Source of the DNA: Mytilinidion resinicola
Lineage: Eukaryota; Ascomycota; Dothideomycetes; Mytilinidiales; Mytilinidiaceae
Assembly (NCBI RefSeq): GCF_010093595.1
Contig: NW_022985438.1
Coordinates: 547,241 to 611,240 of the forward strand
Reading direction: 5' to 3'
Length of the DNA stretch: 64,000 nt
The position numbers and the translations under genes were made by a program. Within the stretch, counting starts at the first letter, position 1; every line of letters starts with the position of its first letter. Under the pieces are notes generated by a model. That model searched no databases. It was not told the origin of the DNA and saw nothing but the letters and a program-made list of their open reading frames with translations. Positions 21,335 through 30,827 of this stretch are shown piece after piece.

Positions 21335-24300
21335 ATGCCCGCCCTCGTCCGCAAACTCCTCGTCTTCGCCGCCGTCGACGGCCTGATCCTGCAGCCCGCC
21401 CCGCCGCGGAACCACCCCCCCGCGACCCAGCAGGCCATCAAGATCGACTACAAGGGCAACATCGCGCCGCTGCTCAAGGACCGGCGCGAGACGGACACGA
21501 CGGCCGTCTCGCTGGAGGCGCATGGCATCGTTGGTGAGCAAAGCCCGAAGCCCGCATCCCACAGCTTCAGTAATCTAGATTATAGAATGCGGAAATGGCT
21601 GACGCATGCGTTGTTTTCAGGGCTGTTGAAGGTTGCGTCGTCGACGTTCCTGATCTCGATCTGCGGCCGCGAGCAAGTCGCCCAGGTCCGCGGGAAGCCG
21701 ATCTATGTGATTACAGATGTGGCGCTCATCCCGCTGTCGTCGCAGCAAGAGGCGGATAAGGCTATTGTGGCGGCGAGAGAGCATTTGAAGCGGCACGCCA
21801 AAGCGGGCGAAGCGGGCACAGAGGAGGATAACGAGAGCGACGATGATGAGAGCAGGAGTATCACTGGGGACTCGTTGGACGATGAGGCAGCGCCGCCCGT
21901 GCATGAGGAAGTGAAGGATGCGGTGACGGGACAGCGGGGGCTGTTGGAGCGGAAAACGAGTGTGGTGGAGGATGTGATCGGGAAGAAGGGGGTCTATGGG
22001 CGATTTGCGGATAAGTGGTTCTCGAAGCGCGGGTGGAGTGCTGAGGGACGGCGGATGCAGGGGATGAGTTCTGAGGAGGATGTATCGACAAAGAAGGCGC
22101 AGACACCGCCGAATGTGGAGTTGACGCTAGAAGAGTCAGAAGAGGCGGCTAAAGGCCCTGTCAATCCTGAGGATGCGCCGGAAGGGGTCAAAGAGGAGGT
22201 TGAGGCGCCAGTGAGCCCGGAGGAGATTCCAAAGGTGTTGGCGCAGCCGGTGGATAGCTCGACGGTGGAGCTGTTGCCGAAGATCTTAAGAACGACGAAG
22301 CTGTATTTTAGCTCAAGGAGCTTCTTCTTTTCGTATGATTATGATGTTTCGAGGAGTCTAGGACGGCAGCAGGGGGTGGGGTCTAGTCTGCCGCTTTTCA
22401 AACAGTTTGATCCTCTTGTGAGTAGAGATATTCTAAACTTGAGACATTGGCTGACTCCATGGCGTAGTTCTTTTGGAACCGCCATATAATGAGCCCGCTA
22501 ATAGACGCTGGGCAGTATACGTTTGTCCTCCCACTGATGCAGGGATTCGTCGGTCAACGAGCTTTCACGGTTGACATTTCAGGAGACTCGTCAAAGAGCG
22601 CTGTAGTTGACTCTGCTTCAAAACCAGAAGATGTTATTGCTGCACAGCCGGAGGCAGATTCTCTGGGAACATCTCCTGATACAGGTGGTAAACCACCAGC
22701 GACCGAAGAACCAGGAAAGAAAGACTTCCTGCTCACTATAATATCACGACGCTCTATCAAGCGTGCTGGTCTGCGTTATCTTCGGCGAGGTGTCGATGAT
22801 GAAGGCAATGCTGCCAATAGCGTGGAAACCGAACAGATACTCTCCAGGCCGACTTGGAATTCCACTCAAGACAAGATCTACTCGTTCACGCAATATCGAG
22901 GTTCCATTCCACTCTTCTTTTCGCAGTCTCCTTACAGCCTCAAACCCCTACCCATGTTCTTTGGGTCCCCAGAAACTAATGCCGCTGCCTTCAAATTACA
23001 CTTCTCCACCCTCGCCTCTCGATACGGTAGCATTTACTGTGCATCTCTAGTCGACAAACACGGAACCGAATCTAAGATCGGCGAAGCGTTTGAAAAGCAC
23101 GCAGGGGAGCTCAACTCAGCCGGTGGAATAGACGGCAAAGGAACTCAACTCGGGTTCGAATGGTTCGATTTCCACAACGTCTGCCGCGGGATGCGTTTCG
23201 AGAATGTCTCCCTCCTCATCGACACCCTCGGCCCCTTCCTCACGACCTCCGGCTTCACAGTCATCTCCAACGACAAGCCCATCCAGACCCAAACCGGCGT
23301 CCTCCGCACAAACTGCATGGACTGCCTTGACCGCACCAACGTCGTACAGTCGGCCTGCGCGCGCACCGCCCTCGAATCCCAACTAGCATCGCACTCCCCA
23401 TCCATCCACATAGACCTCCACACCGACCCCTCGACCGCCTGGTTCAACACCCTCTGGGCCGACAACGGCGACGCCATCAGCAAACAGTACGCTGGTACCG
23501 CTGCCCTGAAAGGCGACTTCACACGCACCCGCAAGCGCGGCGTCGCGGGCGCCCTCGCCGACTTCGGCCTCACCCTCAACCGCTACTACAACAATATCGT
23601 CAACGACTACTTTGCGCAGGCCCTCATCGACTACCTCCTCGGCCGCGCGACCGACTCGATCTTCGCGGAGTTCGAAGCTGATATGAAGAGCGCTGATTAC
23701 GCGGTCGACTTGCGCAAAGTGCGGCAGGCAGCCATTGAGCGCTGCGCTGGCATCGTGATTGAAGACCCGGAGGAAGATCTCGTCGCGGGCTGGGCGCTCA
23801 GCTGTCCCAGTGCCGCGAATTCGCTGAAGACGGCGCGGTTTGAGGAGGCGGTGCTGCTGCTGACGGACCAAGCACTCTACTTCTGTCGGCTGGACTGGGG
23901 CACGGAGAAAGTCGCGGCGTTCGAGCGGATAGCGCTGGACCAGCTGGACGCCGTCAGTCGGGGCGTGTATATCACGAGTACGCTGGCGAAGCGGCATGTG
24001 GACGAGGCCAAGAACGTGGGCTTTGTGCTCAGGTATCGCGCGGAGCTTGGCAAAGAGTTGGTGCGGGTGAACACGAGGAGTTTGGATAGTGGGGTGCAAG
24101 AAACGACGGCGAAGGGAAAGGAGGAGGGCAGGTTCCTGGCGTTCAAGGCGCTGCCGCCCAAGAGTAGCTTTGGGGGTGGGGACGGGGCAGACGAGGCGGT
24201 GAGTGAGGGGGAGGTGGTAAAGTTGATTTGTGAGGAGATTGTAGCTGTTGCTAATAAGGCGAGGAAGGGTGAGAAAGGGGCAGTGGAGGGAGAGAGAGAG

Positions 24301-24426
24301 GAGGGGCAGGGAGTAAAGCCATTGGTAGAGGAGGAAAAGGATGTTATTAGTCTGGTAGATGCGAAGAAGAGCACTGGGTATTTGGAACAGCTGGGATACT
24401 CGCTCAAGAAGTTTGTGTGGGCGTAG
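21335..24426 (+). CDS. SAC-domain phosphoinositide phosphatase with hSac2 domain (INPP5F-like)
   Basis: Phosphoinositide phosphatase, 984 aa. Exons 21335..21533, 21621..22417 and 22468..24426; introns 21534..21620 (87 nt, in frame, stop-free) and 22418..22467. The SAC domain runs through SSTFLISICGREQVAQVRGK, LFKQFDPLFFWNRHIMSPL and VFMQ-like SQSPYSLKP segments to the CX5R catalytic loop CMDCLDRTN with its Cys near 614. After it comes an hSac2 homology domain at about 756-863 (VLLLTDQALYFCRLDWGTEKV and YITSTLAKRH). There is no C-terminal membrane pair, so this is not the ER Sac1 but a Sac2/INPP5F-like enzyme, which in animals is a 4-phosphatase on endosomes. A long acidic insert (EDNESDDDESRS and on, about 140-270) sits inside the N-terminal half. 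It lies directly downstream of the OSBP gene. Confidence 0.9.
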
Positions 24427-24923
24427 ATAAATATACTGCAGTACTAGGATATGAGTTAGGCAAAGCACCCTTTCGACTGTCTTTTGCCTTGTTGCATTTC
24501 AAAAAGGCACGAATTCCGGATGGCGCCATGCGCCTCTGTTTTCAGCTATTTACTCAAATCTATAAATACAGTGTAGAATACGGAGACCCTGCAACACGCT
24601 GGAAAAGAGTTCAAGTCGTAGGTCGAAAAGGCAAATAAACCTCGGGGAGGGTGTTTAGGACGAAGAGACGTCGTTCGCGGCCCCTGCCAGGATCACCGAT
24701 GCACCTCGTGTCCCACCAAACACCACAGCATTCCCTGCTCAACCGACGTCATCGTTCACGAACCCTGGCAGCGAGCATACATAAGAGCTCCCGCGAGGTC
24801 TGGAGCAGACTGCTAACTGCACAGAACTCATACACTCACACCTACTACATCAGTATACCACCATTGTATATCTCAAATAAACTAGCACAACTTCAGCAAC
24901 TCGACCATATCATATCAGCCAAA
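24427..24923. other. Intergenic region upstream of small conserved gene
   Basis: About 500 bp with the SAC gene 3' flank and the promoter and leader of the small gene at 24924. A tataaata sequence lies near 24561, too far upstream for certain use. The leader just before the ATG is C/A-rich (tcatacactcacacctactac), as in many highly expressed fungal genes. Confidence 0.35.
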
Positions 24924-25333
24924 ATGTCCTCCAAAGAAAACCAAACCCAGCCCGAGCCTCAAGAAGAGGAGGAGCAGAAGGGGTCTGGAGGTATGCGACC
25001 ATATCTCTATCCTTCACACGGCATCTAACTCATATACTAGGCTTCCTTGCCCCCCTGCTCGATCCCGTTGGCAAAGGTCTTGAAACCGGGCTCAAACCCA
25101 TCGGCGTACCGTTAGGCTATGTGACCAAGCCGCTCGGCGACGCTGTAGGCGGCATCACCAAGCCCGCCCTAGGCCCGCTGGCAGGGTCTCACGACGAGAA
25201 GGCCGAGCCCCTGGGCGGCGGCAACAAGGACAGTTATGAGAGTAAAAAGGAGAGCATTGGCGGCAAGTTGCAGGATGGCGAGAACCCGCTGGGTTTGGAT
25301 CAGACTGGGAGGTGGGGGTTCGCGGATGAGTAG
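24924..25333 (+). CDS. Small conserved fungal protein, Gly/Pro/Leu-rich
   Basis: 119 aa from exons 24924..24990 and 25041..25333; the 50-nt intron (GTATGC..TAG) is phase 1 and joins KGSGG to FLAPLLDPVGKGLE. The N-terminus is Glu/Gln-rich, then a repeated motif of the type K-P-[IL]-G-x-[PA]-[LV]-G (GLKPIGVPLGYVTKPLGDAV, then TKPALGPLAG), ending in a hydrophilic tail. No signal peptide or membrane segment. I recognise it only as a type of small fungal protein without known role. It is real by its intron, Kozak context (CAAAATGTC) and regular motif. Confidence 0.72.
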
Positions 25334-25449
25334 ATGGGCGATCACTTAACGTTCATCTTGACTAAGTTGGAGTTTGGCTTTCTGTATCAATAACTTATGG
25401 TGCGTTTAAATGTGTGGTGAAAATCCTGGGGCCACAACAATGATGAGCT

Positions 25450-27240
25450 CTACATTTTATCAAACACATTCGTTCCCGACCATCCCTCAACTGGATTCCC
25501 ATGCGTGCGGCCCAGCAACCCTTCCATCTCTTCATCCTCCATATCCTCTCGTAAGCTCTCGAGTAGCACGCTTGCCTCTGCCTCTGCGCCGTGCATGAGA
25601 TCGAAGCTTTCCTCGCTTTCGCTCCTCCCGCTACTACTCATGTCGATGCCGCCATCCCACCAACGGGCTTGTTCGCCAACCCAATCGATTCCGCCACCAC
25701 CACCCGTGTGTGGCCGTCTTATGACTTCTTTTTCTTCTAGAGCGAGAGCAGGGAAGACTGATTTCGGAGGGAGGATGGTTCGACGATGCCATTCGCCGAC
25801 GAACATGCCCTCTGGGTCGACCTCGTTGCGGATGCGGAGGTATGCCTGTAGATCGTCTCCGTACATGGAATCCAGCACCTCGTATGAGATTTGCGACGTG
25901 AAATTCTTCGCCCAATGCGGCCGGCCACCCATTTCACGCATTAGCCACTCGAAGGCCTCGTAGTAGCGCGCTAGACATGGCGGATCCTGGCCGTAGGGGC
26001 GGTAGAGGGTGGCGTTGAGGTAGAGCGTAGGGCCATCCTTGACTGTATTATCAAGGTAGGGCCGCGGGTCTGCAGACGTGGTATCTGAGACGCGGACTTC
26101 GATGGGTGAATGCACCCAGAGGCCTTTCGGGCTGAAGGGAATACCGGATCCTTCTTGGTCGCCGTGCAACCAGTCGGTAAGACGCGTGAGAGCTTCGGGG
26201 CCCTTGTGCAGGGGTAATGCCCACTCATTGACGAATTGCGAGTAAAGACAGTTCATGAGGAGACCAGTCCGCAGTTCTTCAACTGCAGAGATTGTGAAAC
26301 CATCCTTGAAGCCGTACTGCATGCCGAAAACAAACCACTCGACCCACGGTAGTAGTCGAGGGACGTATTGGGAAGCCCACAACAGTATATGGTAGGTGTG
26401 GTAGCCCACACCGCCTCCGTACCAGTTATATGCGGGTGCTCGCGGTGGTTTTGTCGTCTTCTCGGCTCGCCAAACGATTGCTCTCTTCATGTACGGCATC
26501 CACCAGACCCGGGTATATTCTTTCTGAGTCCAAAGATCTTGCTCCCAATCGCGCAGTACGGTAGAGGTAGGCAGAATCGTCTGTACCCATTCAATATCAG
26601 AGGCATCGATCATCTCGAACTCCACTTCCACCACAATCCCTAGCGCACCCAGACTAACCAACGCAGCTCTAAATATCTCTTCATTTTGCTCCTTAGAACA
26701 CTTAACGCTCTGTCCATTAGCCATGACAATCCTCAAGCTCTTTACAGACTGCGCTAGTAAGCCATGCCGCGTCGAACTCCCATGCGTAGCCGTGGCAATA
26801 GCGCCAGCAATCGACTGCTCGTCTATGCTCCCTAGGTTCCGCATCGTGAGCCCATGCTTTTTCGCACTCAAATTCAAGTTGTGTAGCCGCATGCCCGCCT
26901 GCACCAGCAGCGTCTTCTTGCTCTTGTCCACCTTCAGCACACTCGCAAAGTCGTCCAGATTGACCATCCACGCGCTCGTGCAGGTCAAGTCGGACGGCGA
27001 GTGCGCGCATCCCACGACGACTATCCGCCGCCGCATGCGCCGCGCCAGCGTCACGATCTTTTGTATCTCGGGCAGCGTCTGCGGCCGGATGTAGAGCTCC
27101 GGGCGCGAGTGGAAGGTTCGCGCCCACGTGTGGTGGATGTAGGTCTGCGAGGCGCGGAAGGGGACGGTCGTGTCGAGCTTCTCGAGCTCGATGGCCATGC
27201 GCGAGGCCATGCTGACTGGGGATACTGGGGTGAGGTCCAT
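25450..27240 (-). CDS. ALO1: D-arabinono-1,4-lactone oxidase (FAD-linked)
   Basis: Flavoenzyme catalysing the last step of D-erythroascorbate synthesis, oxidising D-arabinono-1,4-lactone with oxygen. In yeast it sits in the mitochondrial outer membrane. 596 aa, single exon, from ATG 27240 (MDLTPVSPVSMASRM); an in-frame open stretch upstream starts only with TTG. FAD-binding PCMH domain at about 35-215: WARTFHSRPELYIRPQTLPE, VVVGCAHSPSDLTC, and SIDEQSIAGAIATATHGSS. The ALO domain follows, with the family HWAKN motif near the C-terminus (GGRPHWAKNFTSQISYEV). The final 80 residues are an acidic Ser/Glu-rich extension that yeast Alo1 lacks. A pogo-type element lies 284 bp upstream of the start and may have altered the promoter. 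Confidence 0.93.
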   Translation of the reverse strand: MDLTPVSPVSMASRMAIELEKLDTTVPFRASQTYIHHTWARTFHSRPELYIRPQTLPEIQKIVTLARRMRRRIVVVGCAHSPSDLTCTSAWMVNLDDFASVLKVDKSKKTLLVQAGMRLHNLNLSAKKHGLTMRNLGSIDEQSIAGAIATATHGSSTRHGLLAQSVKSLRIVMANGQSVKCSKEQNEEIFRAALVSLGALGIVVEVEFEMIDASDIEWVQTILPTSTVLRDWEQDLWTQKEYTRVWWMPYMKRAIVWRAEKTTKPPRAPAYNWYGGGVGYHTYHILLWASQYVPRLLPWVEWFVFGMQYGFKDGFTISAVEELRTGLLMNCLYSQFVNEWALPLHKGPEALTRLTDWLHGDQEGSGIPFSPKGLWVHSPIEVRVSDTTSADPRPYLDNTVKDGPTLYLNATLYRPYGQDPPCLARYYEAFEWLMREMGGRPHWAKNFTSQISYEVLDSMYGDDLQAYLRIRNEVDPEGMFVGEWHRRTILPPKSVFPALALEEKEVIRRPHTGGGGGIDWVGEQARWWDGGIDMSSSGRSESEESFDLMHGAEAEASVLLESLREDMEDEEMEGLLGRTHGNPVEGWSGTNVFDKM

Positions 27241-27523
27241 ACCAGCGGGTCGTTCTTGGTGGGTCGTCCTTTGGTGGCGGGAGTGCCTCTGGGATCTTGC
27301 GTTGTAGAGGATTCCAGCGCGCAAGTCGTGAAGTGGAAAATCAGATGACTGGAATCGCAACAGCGCGGATTCGTAGCCAGAGCCGCCTGATGGAAGACAT
27401 AACCGCGCCGAGAGTGGTGACGTTTGAAGGAGAGAAGAACGCGGCCCGATGGTGAGCTGTTTGGGCGTACTAAAACATACCTAGGCATTTAGTCAGCACG
27501 GTTGATACAAAGGTATGTAACTA

Positions 27524-27540
27524 ACGTAGTCGGCAAGCAA
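27524..27540 (+). repeat. Left terminal inverted repeat
   Basis: 17-bp left end of the pogo-type element, preceded by TA. It pairs with 29171..29187 except at the fourth base (T against G) and the last base. Confidence 0.88.
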
Positions 27541-27597
27541 GTGGGCCACCCCATCAAAACCGCAGAAAACGCGACGCGTTATACAACTACAACCTCA

Positions 27598-29061
27598 ATG
27601 GTCACCCCACAACAGCAAGAAGGCCCCTTCGGAGAGGCTAGAATTGCCCTAGCTATCGATGCCCATAAGCAAGGCCATTTTACAAGTATCCGGTCTGCCG
27701 CAGCGACGTACGATGTACCCCGAACAACAGCCCGGCGACGCGCCCACGGTACCACGCCAAAACGCGGTTCTATTGCCCAGAATCGCCGTCTTACTCCAGC
27801 ACAAGAAGAGAGCCTTAAGCAGTGGATTCTATCAATGGATCAACGCGGTAGGCCACCACGAATTGCGACTGTACGGCAGATGGCTGGCCTGCTAGCTACA
27901 CAGCACCCAAACGCGCAACCAGTTGGCGAGCGATGGGTATACAACTTTATCAAGCGCCACAACGACCTACAATCCAAATGGAATCGCAAGTACGACTACC
28001 AGCGTGCTAAGTGCGAAGATCCTGTCGTTATTCGCGCCTGGTTTAAGCGCGTTCAAGACATTAAGATCCAATATGGCATTCTTGATGAAGATACCTGGAA
28101 TTTTGATAAAACCTGCTTCCAGATAGGCATTATTGCAACTGCCGGAGTTGTTACAGGAACCGACAGGGCTGCCCGGCTTCGAACAATACAGTCAGGCAAT
28201 CGAGAGTGGGTTACAATCATCGAGTGCATCAACGCGTTGGGGCTCGCGATTCCACCGCTCGTCATCTTCGACGCCGTAATGCACCAAGCTGCTTGGTACG
28301 AGGATGATACTATTCCACGCGACTGGTCAATTGGCGTCAGCGAGAATGGCCGGACAACAGATGAGATAGGCCTTACCTGGCTATCTCTATTCCATAAGCA
28401 TACAAAGGATCGCACCGTTGGCACGCATCGGCTGCTTGTATTGGACGGCCACAACAGCCATATCAATGCCGAATTCGATCAGTATTGCTTGGATCACAAC
28501 ATTGTTCCAATCTGCATGCCGGCGCATTCGTCTCACCTGCTGCAGCCGCTTGATGTAGGCTGTTTCTCAGCACTTAAGCAGGCCTACGGACGCGGCGTTG
28601 AACAGATGATGGCCGGCGGCGTCAATCACATCGATAAACACGAATTCTTGCCATTGTACAAGCAGGCCAGGCAAATAGCGCTGCATCAAAACAATATACA
28701 GGCAGGCTTTGCAGGCACTGGCCTTGTTCCATACAATCCCGATCGCGTGCTGGCACAGCTGCACCCCGAATATCAGACGTCATCTCCCCATCGCCGTCCG
28801 CACTCGAATGCATCCTGGGCAGCTGAAACACTACACAATCTTACTGGATTAGAGCAGCAAACAGCCTTGTTAAGGCGCCATCTCAAGCGCCGTACGCATA
28901 GCCCACCAAGTCCAATAGAACAAGCCCTTGGCCAGCTTGTTAAGGGGTGCGAAATGGTGATGTCAAGCGCTGTGCTACTTGCAGCGGAAAATGAGAGGCT
29001 GCGCATGGAAAACCAACGCCAAAAAAAGGAAGAAGAAACAGCGGCGCATGTATATAGTTAG
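27598..29061 (+). CDS. Transposase, pogo/Fot1 family (DDE_1)
   Basis: 487 aa from ATG 27598, single exon. N-terminal psq-type helix-turn-helix (RSAAATYDVPRTTARRRAHG), then a CENP-B-type DNA-binding helix-turn-helix (LKQWILSMDQRGRPPRIATV; VGERWVYNFIKRHNDL). The DDE_1 catalytic core follows with its acids present: D in WNFDKTCFQIG, D in LLVLDGHNSHIN, D in LLQPLDVGCFSALK. In relatives the first motif usually reads N-F-D-E-T-G-F; here E is K and G is C. GAA to AAA would be a G-to-A change, as RIP can give. The C-terminus has a Leu/Glu-rich, zipper-like helix (LAAENERLRMENQRQ). The gene lies wholly within the inverted repeats. Confidence 0.92.
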   Translation: MVTPQQQEGPFGEARIALAIDAHKQGHFTSIRSAAATYDVPRTTARRRAHGTTPKRGSIAQNRRLTPAQEESLKQWILSMDQRGRPPRIATVRQMAGLLATQHPNAQPVGERWVYNFIKRHNDLQSKWNRKYDYQRAKCEDPVVIRAWFKRVQDIKIQYGILDEDTWNFDKTCFQIGIIATAGVVTGTDRAARLRTIQSGNREWVTIIECINALGLAIPPLVIFDAVMHQAAWYEDDTIPRDWSIGVSENGRTTDEIGLTWLSLFHKHTKDRTVGTHRLLVLDGHNSHINAEFDQYCLDHNIVPICMPAHSSHLLQPLDVGCFSALKQAYGRGVEQMMAGGVNHIDKHEFLPLYKQARQIALHQNNIQAGFAGTGLVPYNPDRVLAQLHPEYQTSSPHRRPHSNASWAAETLHNLTGLEQQTALLRRHLKRRTHSPPSPIEQALGQLVKGCEMVMSSAVLLAAENERLRMENQRQKKEEETAAHVYS

Positions 29062-29170
29062 AGGCATGTGTACTTCAACTGAACATACGGCACGTACGTG
29101 CCCTAGACGGCAGGCAACTAGCTAGTAGATAGCTATATACAATACAATTGTTCGTTGTTGTGTGACTCAG

Positions 29171-29187
29171 ATGCTTGCCGACTCCGT
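29171..29187 (-). repeat. Right terminal inverted repeat
   Basis: 17-bp right end of the pogo-type element, followed by TA at 29188..29189. See the left end for the mismatches. Confidence 0.88.
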
Positions 29188-29189
29188 TA

Positions 29190-30089
29190 CAACTTAACGT
29201 CCAATTGGACCTCCTTTCTGGACACATTCAATTGACTGAACTTTTTGATAAGTTAGGCTCTCAGAGAGCTCCTCTTAGCATCACTGCTAGAAAGAATCGA
29301 GTCGTTGAGGATTACGTATACGGTGTCCTTACAATATTCTATTCCCCATTCGCAGTACCCTAGGGCAGACAGGACCTCGGATAATGACGAGTCGGACCAC
29401 TACACCTTTCCTTACTTCTCTATACCTCTCTAAACGCCTTTCACGTACCATGAATCGTGGGCCGGGATTAGGAGTTTTCCTGAGGGACATGACCCCATAT
29501 CCTTCAACTTATCATGTTACAATGATCCAACCCGCTTCTCCACCTCTCCACGTCCTCATTCCCTTCGTACTACCCCCACAAGTCCTTAGGGTTCATTCAC
29601 CTAGAAGTAACGAAGACGCGTAGACGACTTGTAGAAAAGAATGTTCTGGCTCGTCATCGCGCGTAATCTCTCAAAGACCGCGATTCCAGATTCCACCCCG
29701 GTCAATATCAGAGTTTGAGGCCAGCGAAAATGCTCCGGGTCCACCCGAATTATCCCCGCATGAGCCTACGCCTCCCAAACTATCCCCGAAACGAGGCGTA
29801 GGCCTCTGGACGCCCCCCAAGTAGGTGGCGGCGTATGACCGAATGCCCTCAAGCCTCGCGCTCACGACCAGGGTGCTCCCTGGCCGACTCGGCCTTCCTT
29901 CGGGACAAGTAGTATATTCGTTCTCTTTTGTTTTAGATGAAAGCATATAAGACTATCGTTGCTTGCTTCGTATCAGCTACCTCTTCTACACCATAGTCAT
30001 CCAGTGTACAGAACATACCTAGTTATACTCGGCCCCATATAACACACATCACACAAGTTACTTGACAACATATCAATACAATAACAACA
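29190..30089. other. Intergenic region right of the transposon
   Basis: About 900 bp without a recognisable gene. Open frames of 62-91 codons (29175..29623 plus, 29671..29946 minus) have no domain or splice evidence. A near-perfect inverted repeat lies at 29764..29803. The last 100 bp is the leader of the 91-aa gene. Before the insertion this DNA was the upstream side of ALO1. Confidence 0.5.
29764..29803. repeat. Inverted repeat, 11-bp arms
   Basis: Arms gcctacgcctc (29764..29774) and gaggcgtaggc (29793..29803) are perfect complements around an 18-nt loop. It could be a terminator-like hairpin in RNA, a regulatory palindrome, or a remnant of a mobile element. Context does not decide. Confidence 0.6.
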
Positions 30090-30365
30090 ATGCCGGCCTC
30101 TATCCACCGAACGTCTGCAGACCGCCCATCCACATCCACCCAATCTTCCTTCACCAACCAACCCGAAAGCACGACTTCAGCTTCTTCTACAAAATCTGGA
30201 CGGAATCCCCTCCTCAAAGCCCTCAAAGCACCCTTCCAGGGCTGGTCGACATCACTCCTAGCCGCCAAAGAGGATCTCGATGACGAGTACAACTTCGCTA
30301 GCGGAAGGAGACGGGGAGCGGATTACAACTTCCCTAGTGTAGGGAGGAGAGGGTCGGAGGAGTAG
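30090..30365 (+). CDS. Small hypothetical protein
   Basis: 91 aa from ATG 30090 (CAACAATGCC context), single exon. Ser/Thr-rich first half (SADRPSTSTQSSFTNQ), then a basic-amphipathic middle (NPLLKALKAPFQGW), and a C-terminus with the repeated motif DEYNFASGRRRG and DYNFPSVGRRG. The repeated [DE]-Y-N-F-x-S/P-x-G-R-R suggests selection. No signal peptide or membrane segment. I do not recognise a function. Moderate support only, from start context and the repeated motif. Confidence 0.5.
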   Translation: MPASIHRTSADRPSTSTQSSFTNQPESTTSASSTKSGRNPLLKALKAPFQGWSTSLLAAKEDLDDEYNFASGRRRGADYNFPSVGRRGSEE

Positions 30366-30827
30366 ATGAGACTTTGATATAAGGAGTCAGAAGGATGGGA
30401 TCGGGCGGATTGAAAGCGGGCTGGGGAACCACAGGCAGCTGTGACCTAGCATGCACACCTTCGCAAGTGTGTCTCACCAAGGAAATGAAGAGAGATCTGC
30501 GGTCATCGGAGGGGAAGAAGATGATACGACGGAATGATGTGCTCTATACCCATTTCTATACAGTAATACCACGACTGGGTTTTCCTCACATTCTTTCACG
30601 TGACACTCTTTACGCATCATGATGAGCACGATCGAGCTATTTGGAACAGCCACTGAGTCCTGTACTTCTAATCTAAGCGAGCGAAATGTTGACTTTGTCC
30701 AAAAGCATCGCTACATCGAGGAGTTACATCCTAGCCCATCCAGCGCATCTAATCCAATCACTTCGACTCACGCTAATCAACCTTCTCATTCTAACCCACT
30801 CCACCAAATCCCTTCTCCCATTGCAAT
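30366..30827. other. Convergent spacer
   Basis: About 460 bp between the small plus-strand gene and the minus-strand O-methyltransferase. It carries both 3' flanks. A plus-strand frame at 30619..31107 overlaps the methyltransferase C-terminal exon antisense and is not credible as a gene. Confidence 0.45.

Larger units (their letters stand above)
27524..29187 (+). mobile_element. Full-length pogo/Fot1-type DNA transposon
   Basis: A 1664-bp element in the Tc1/mariner superfamily. The ends are inverted repeats of 17 bp with one internal mismatch and a differing last base: left ACGTAGTCGGCAAGCAA, right (reverse complement) ACGGAGTCGGCAAGCAT. Each end is flanked by the TA target duplication typical of the superfamily (27522..27523 and 29188..29189). 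One uninterrupted transposase gene fills the centre. Good ends, intact frame and TA on both sides point to a recent insertion. Autonomy depends on the substituted catalytic-core residues noted under the transposase. Confidence 0.92.

Noticed and set aside
23383..24468. Minus-strand 361-codon frame
   Set aside because: Antisense of the SAC phosphatase C-terminal exon, which has clear family motifs.
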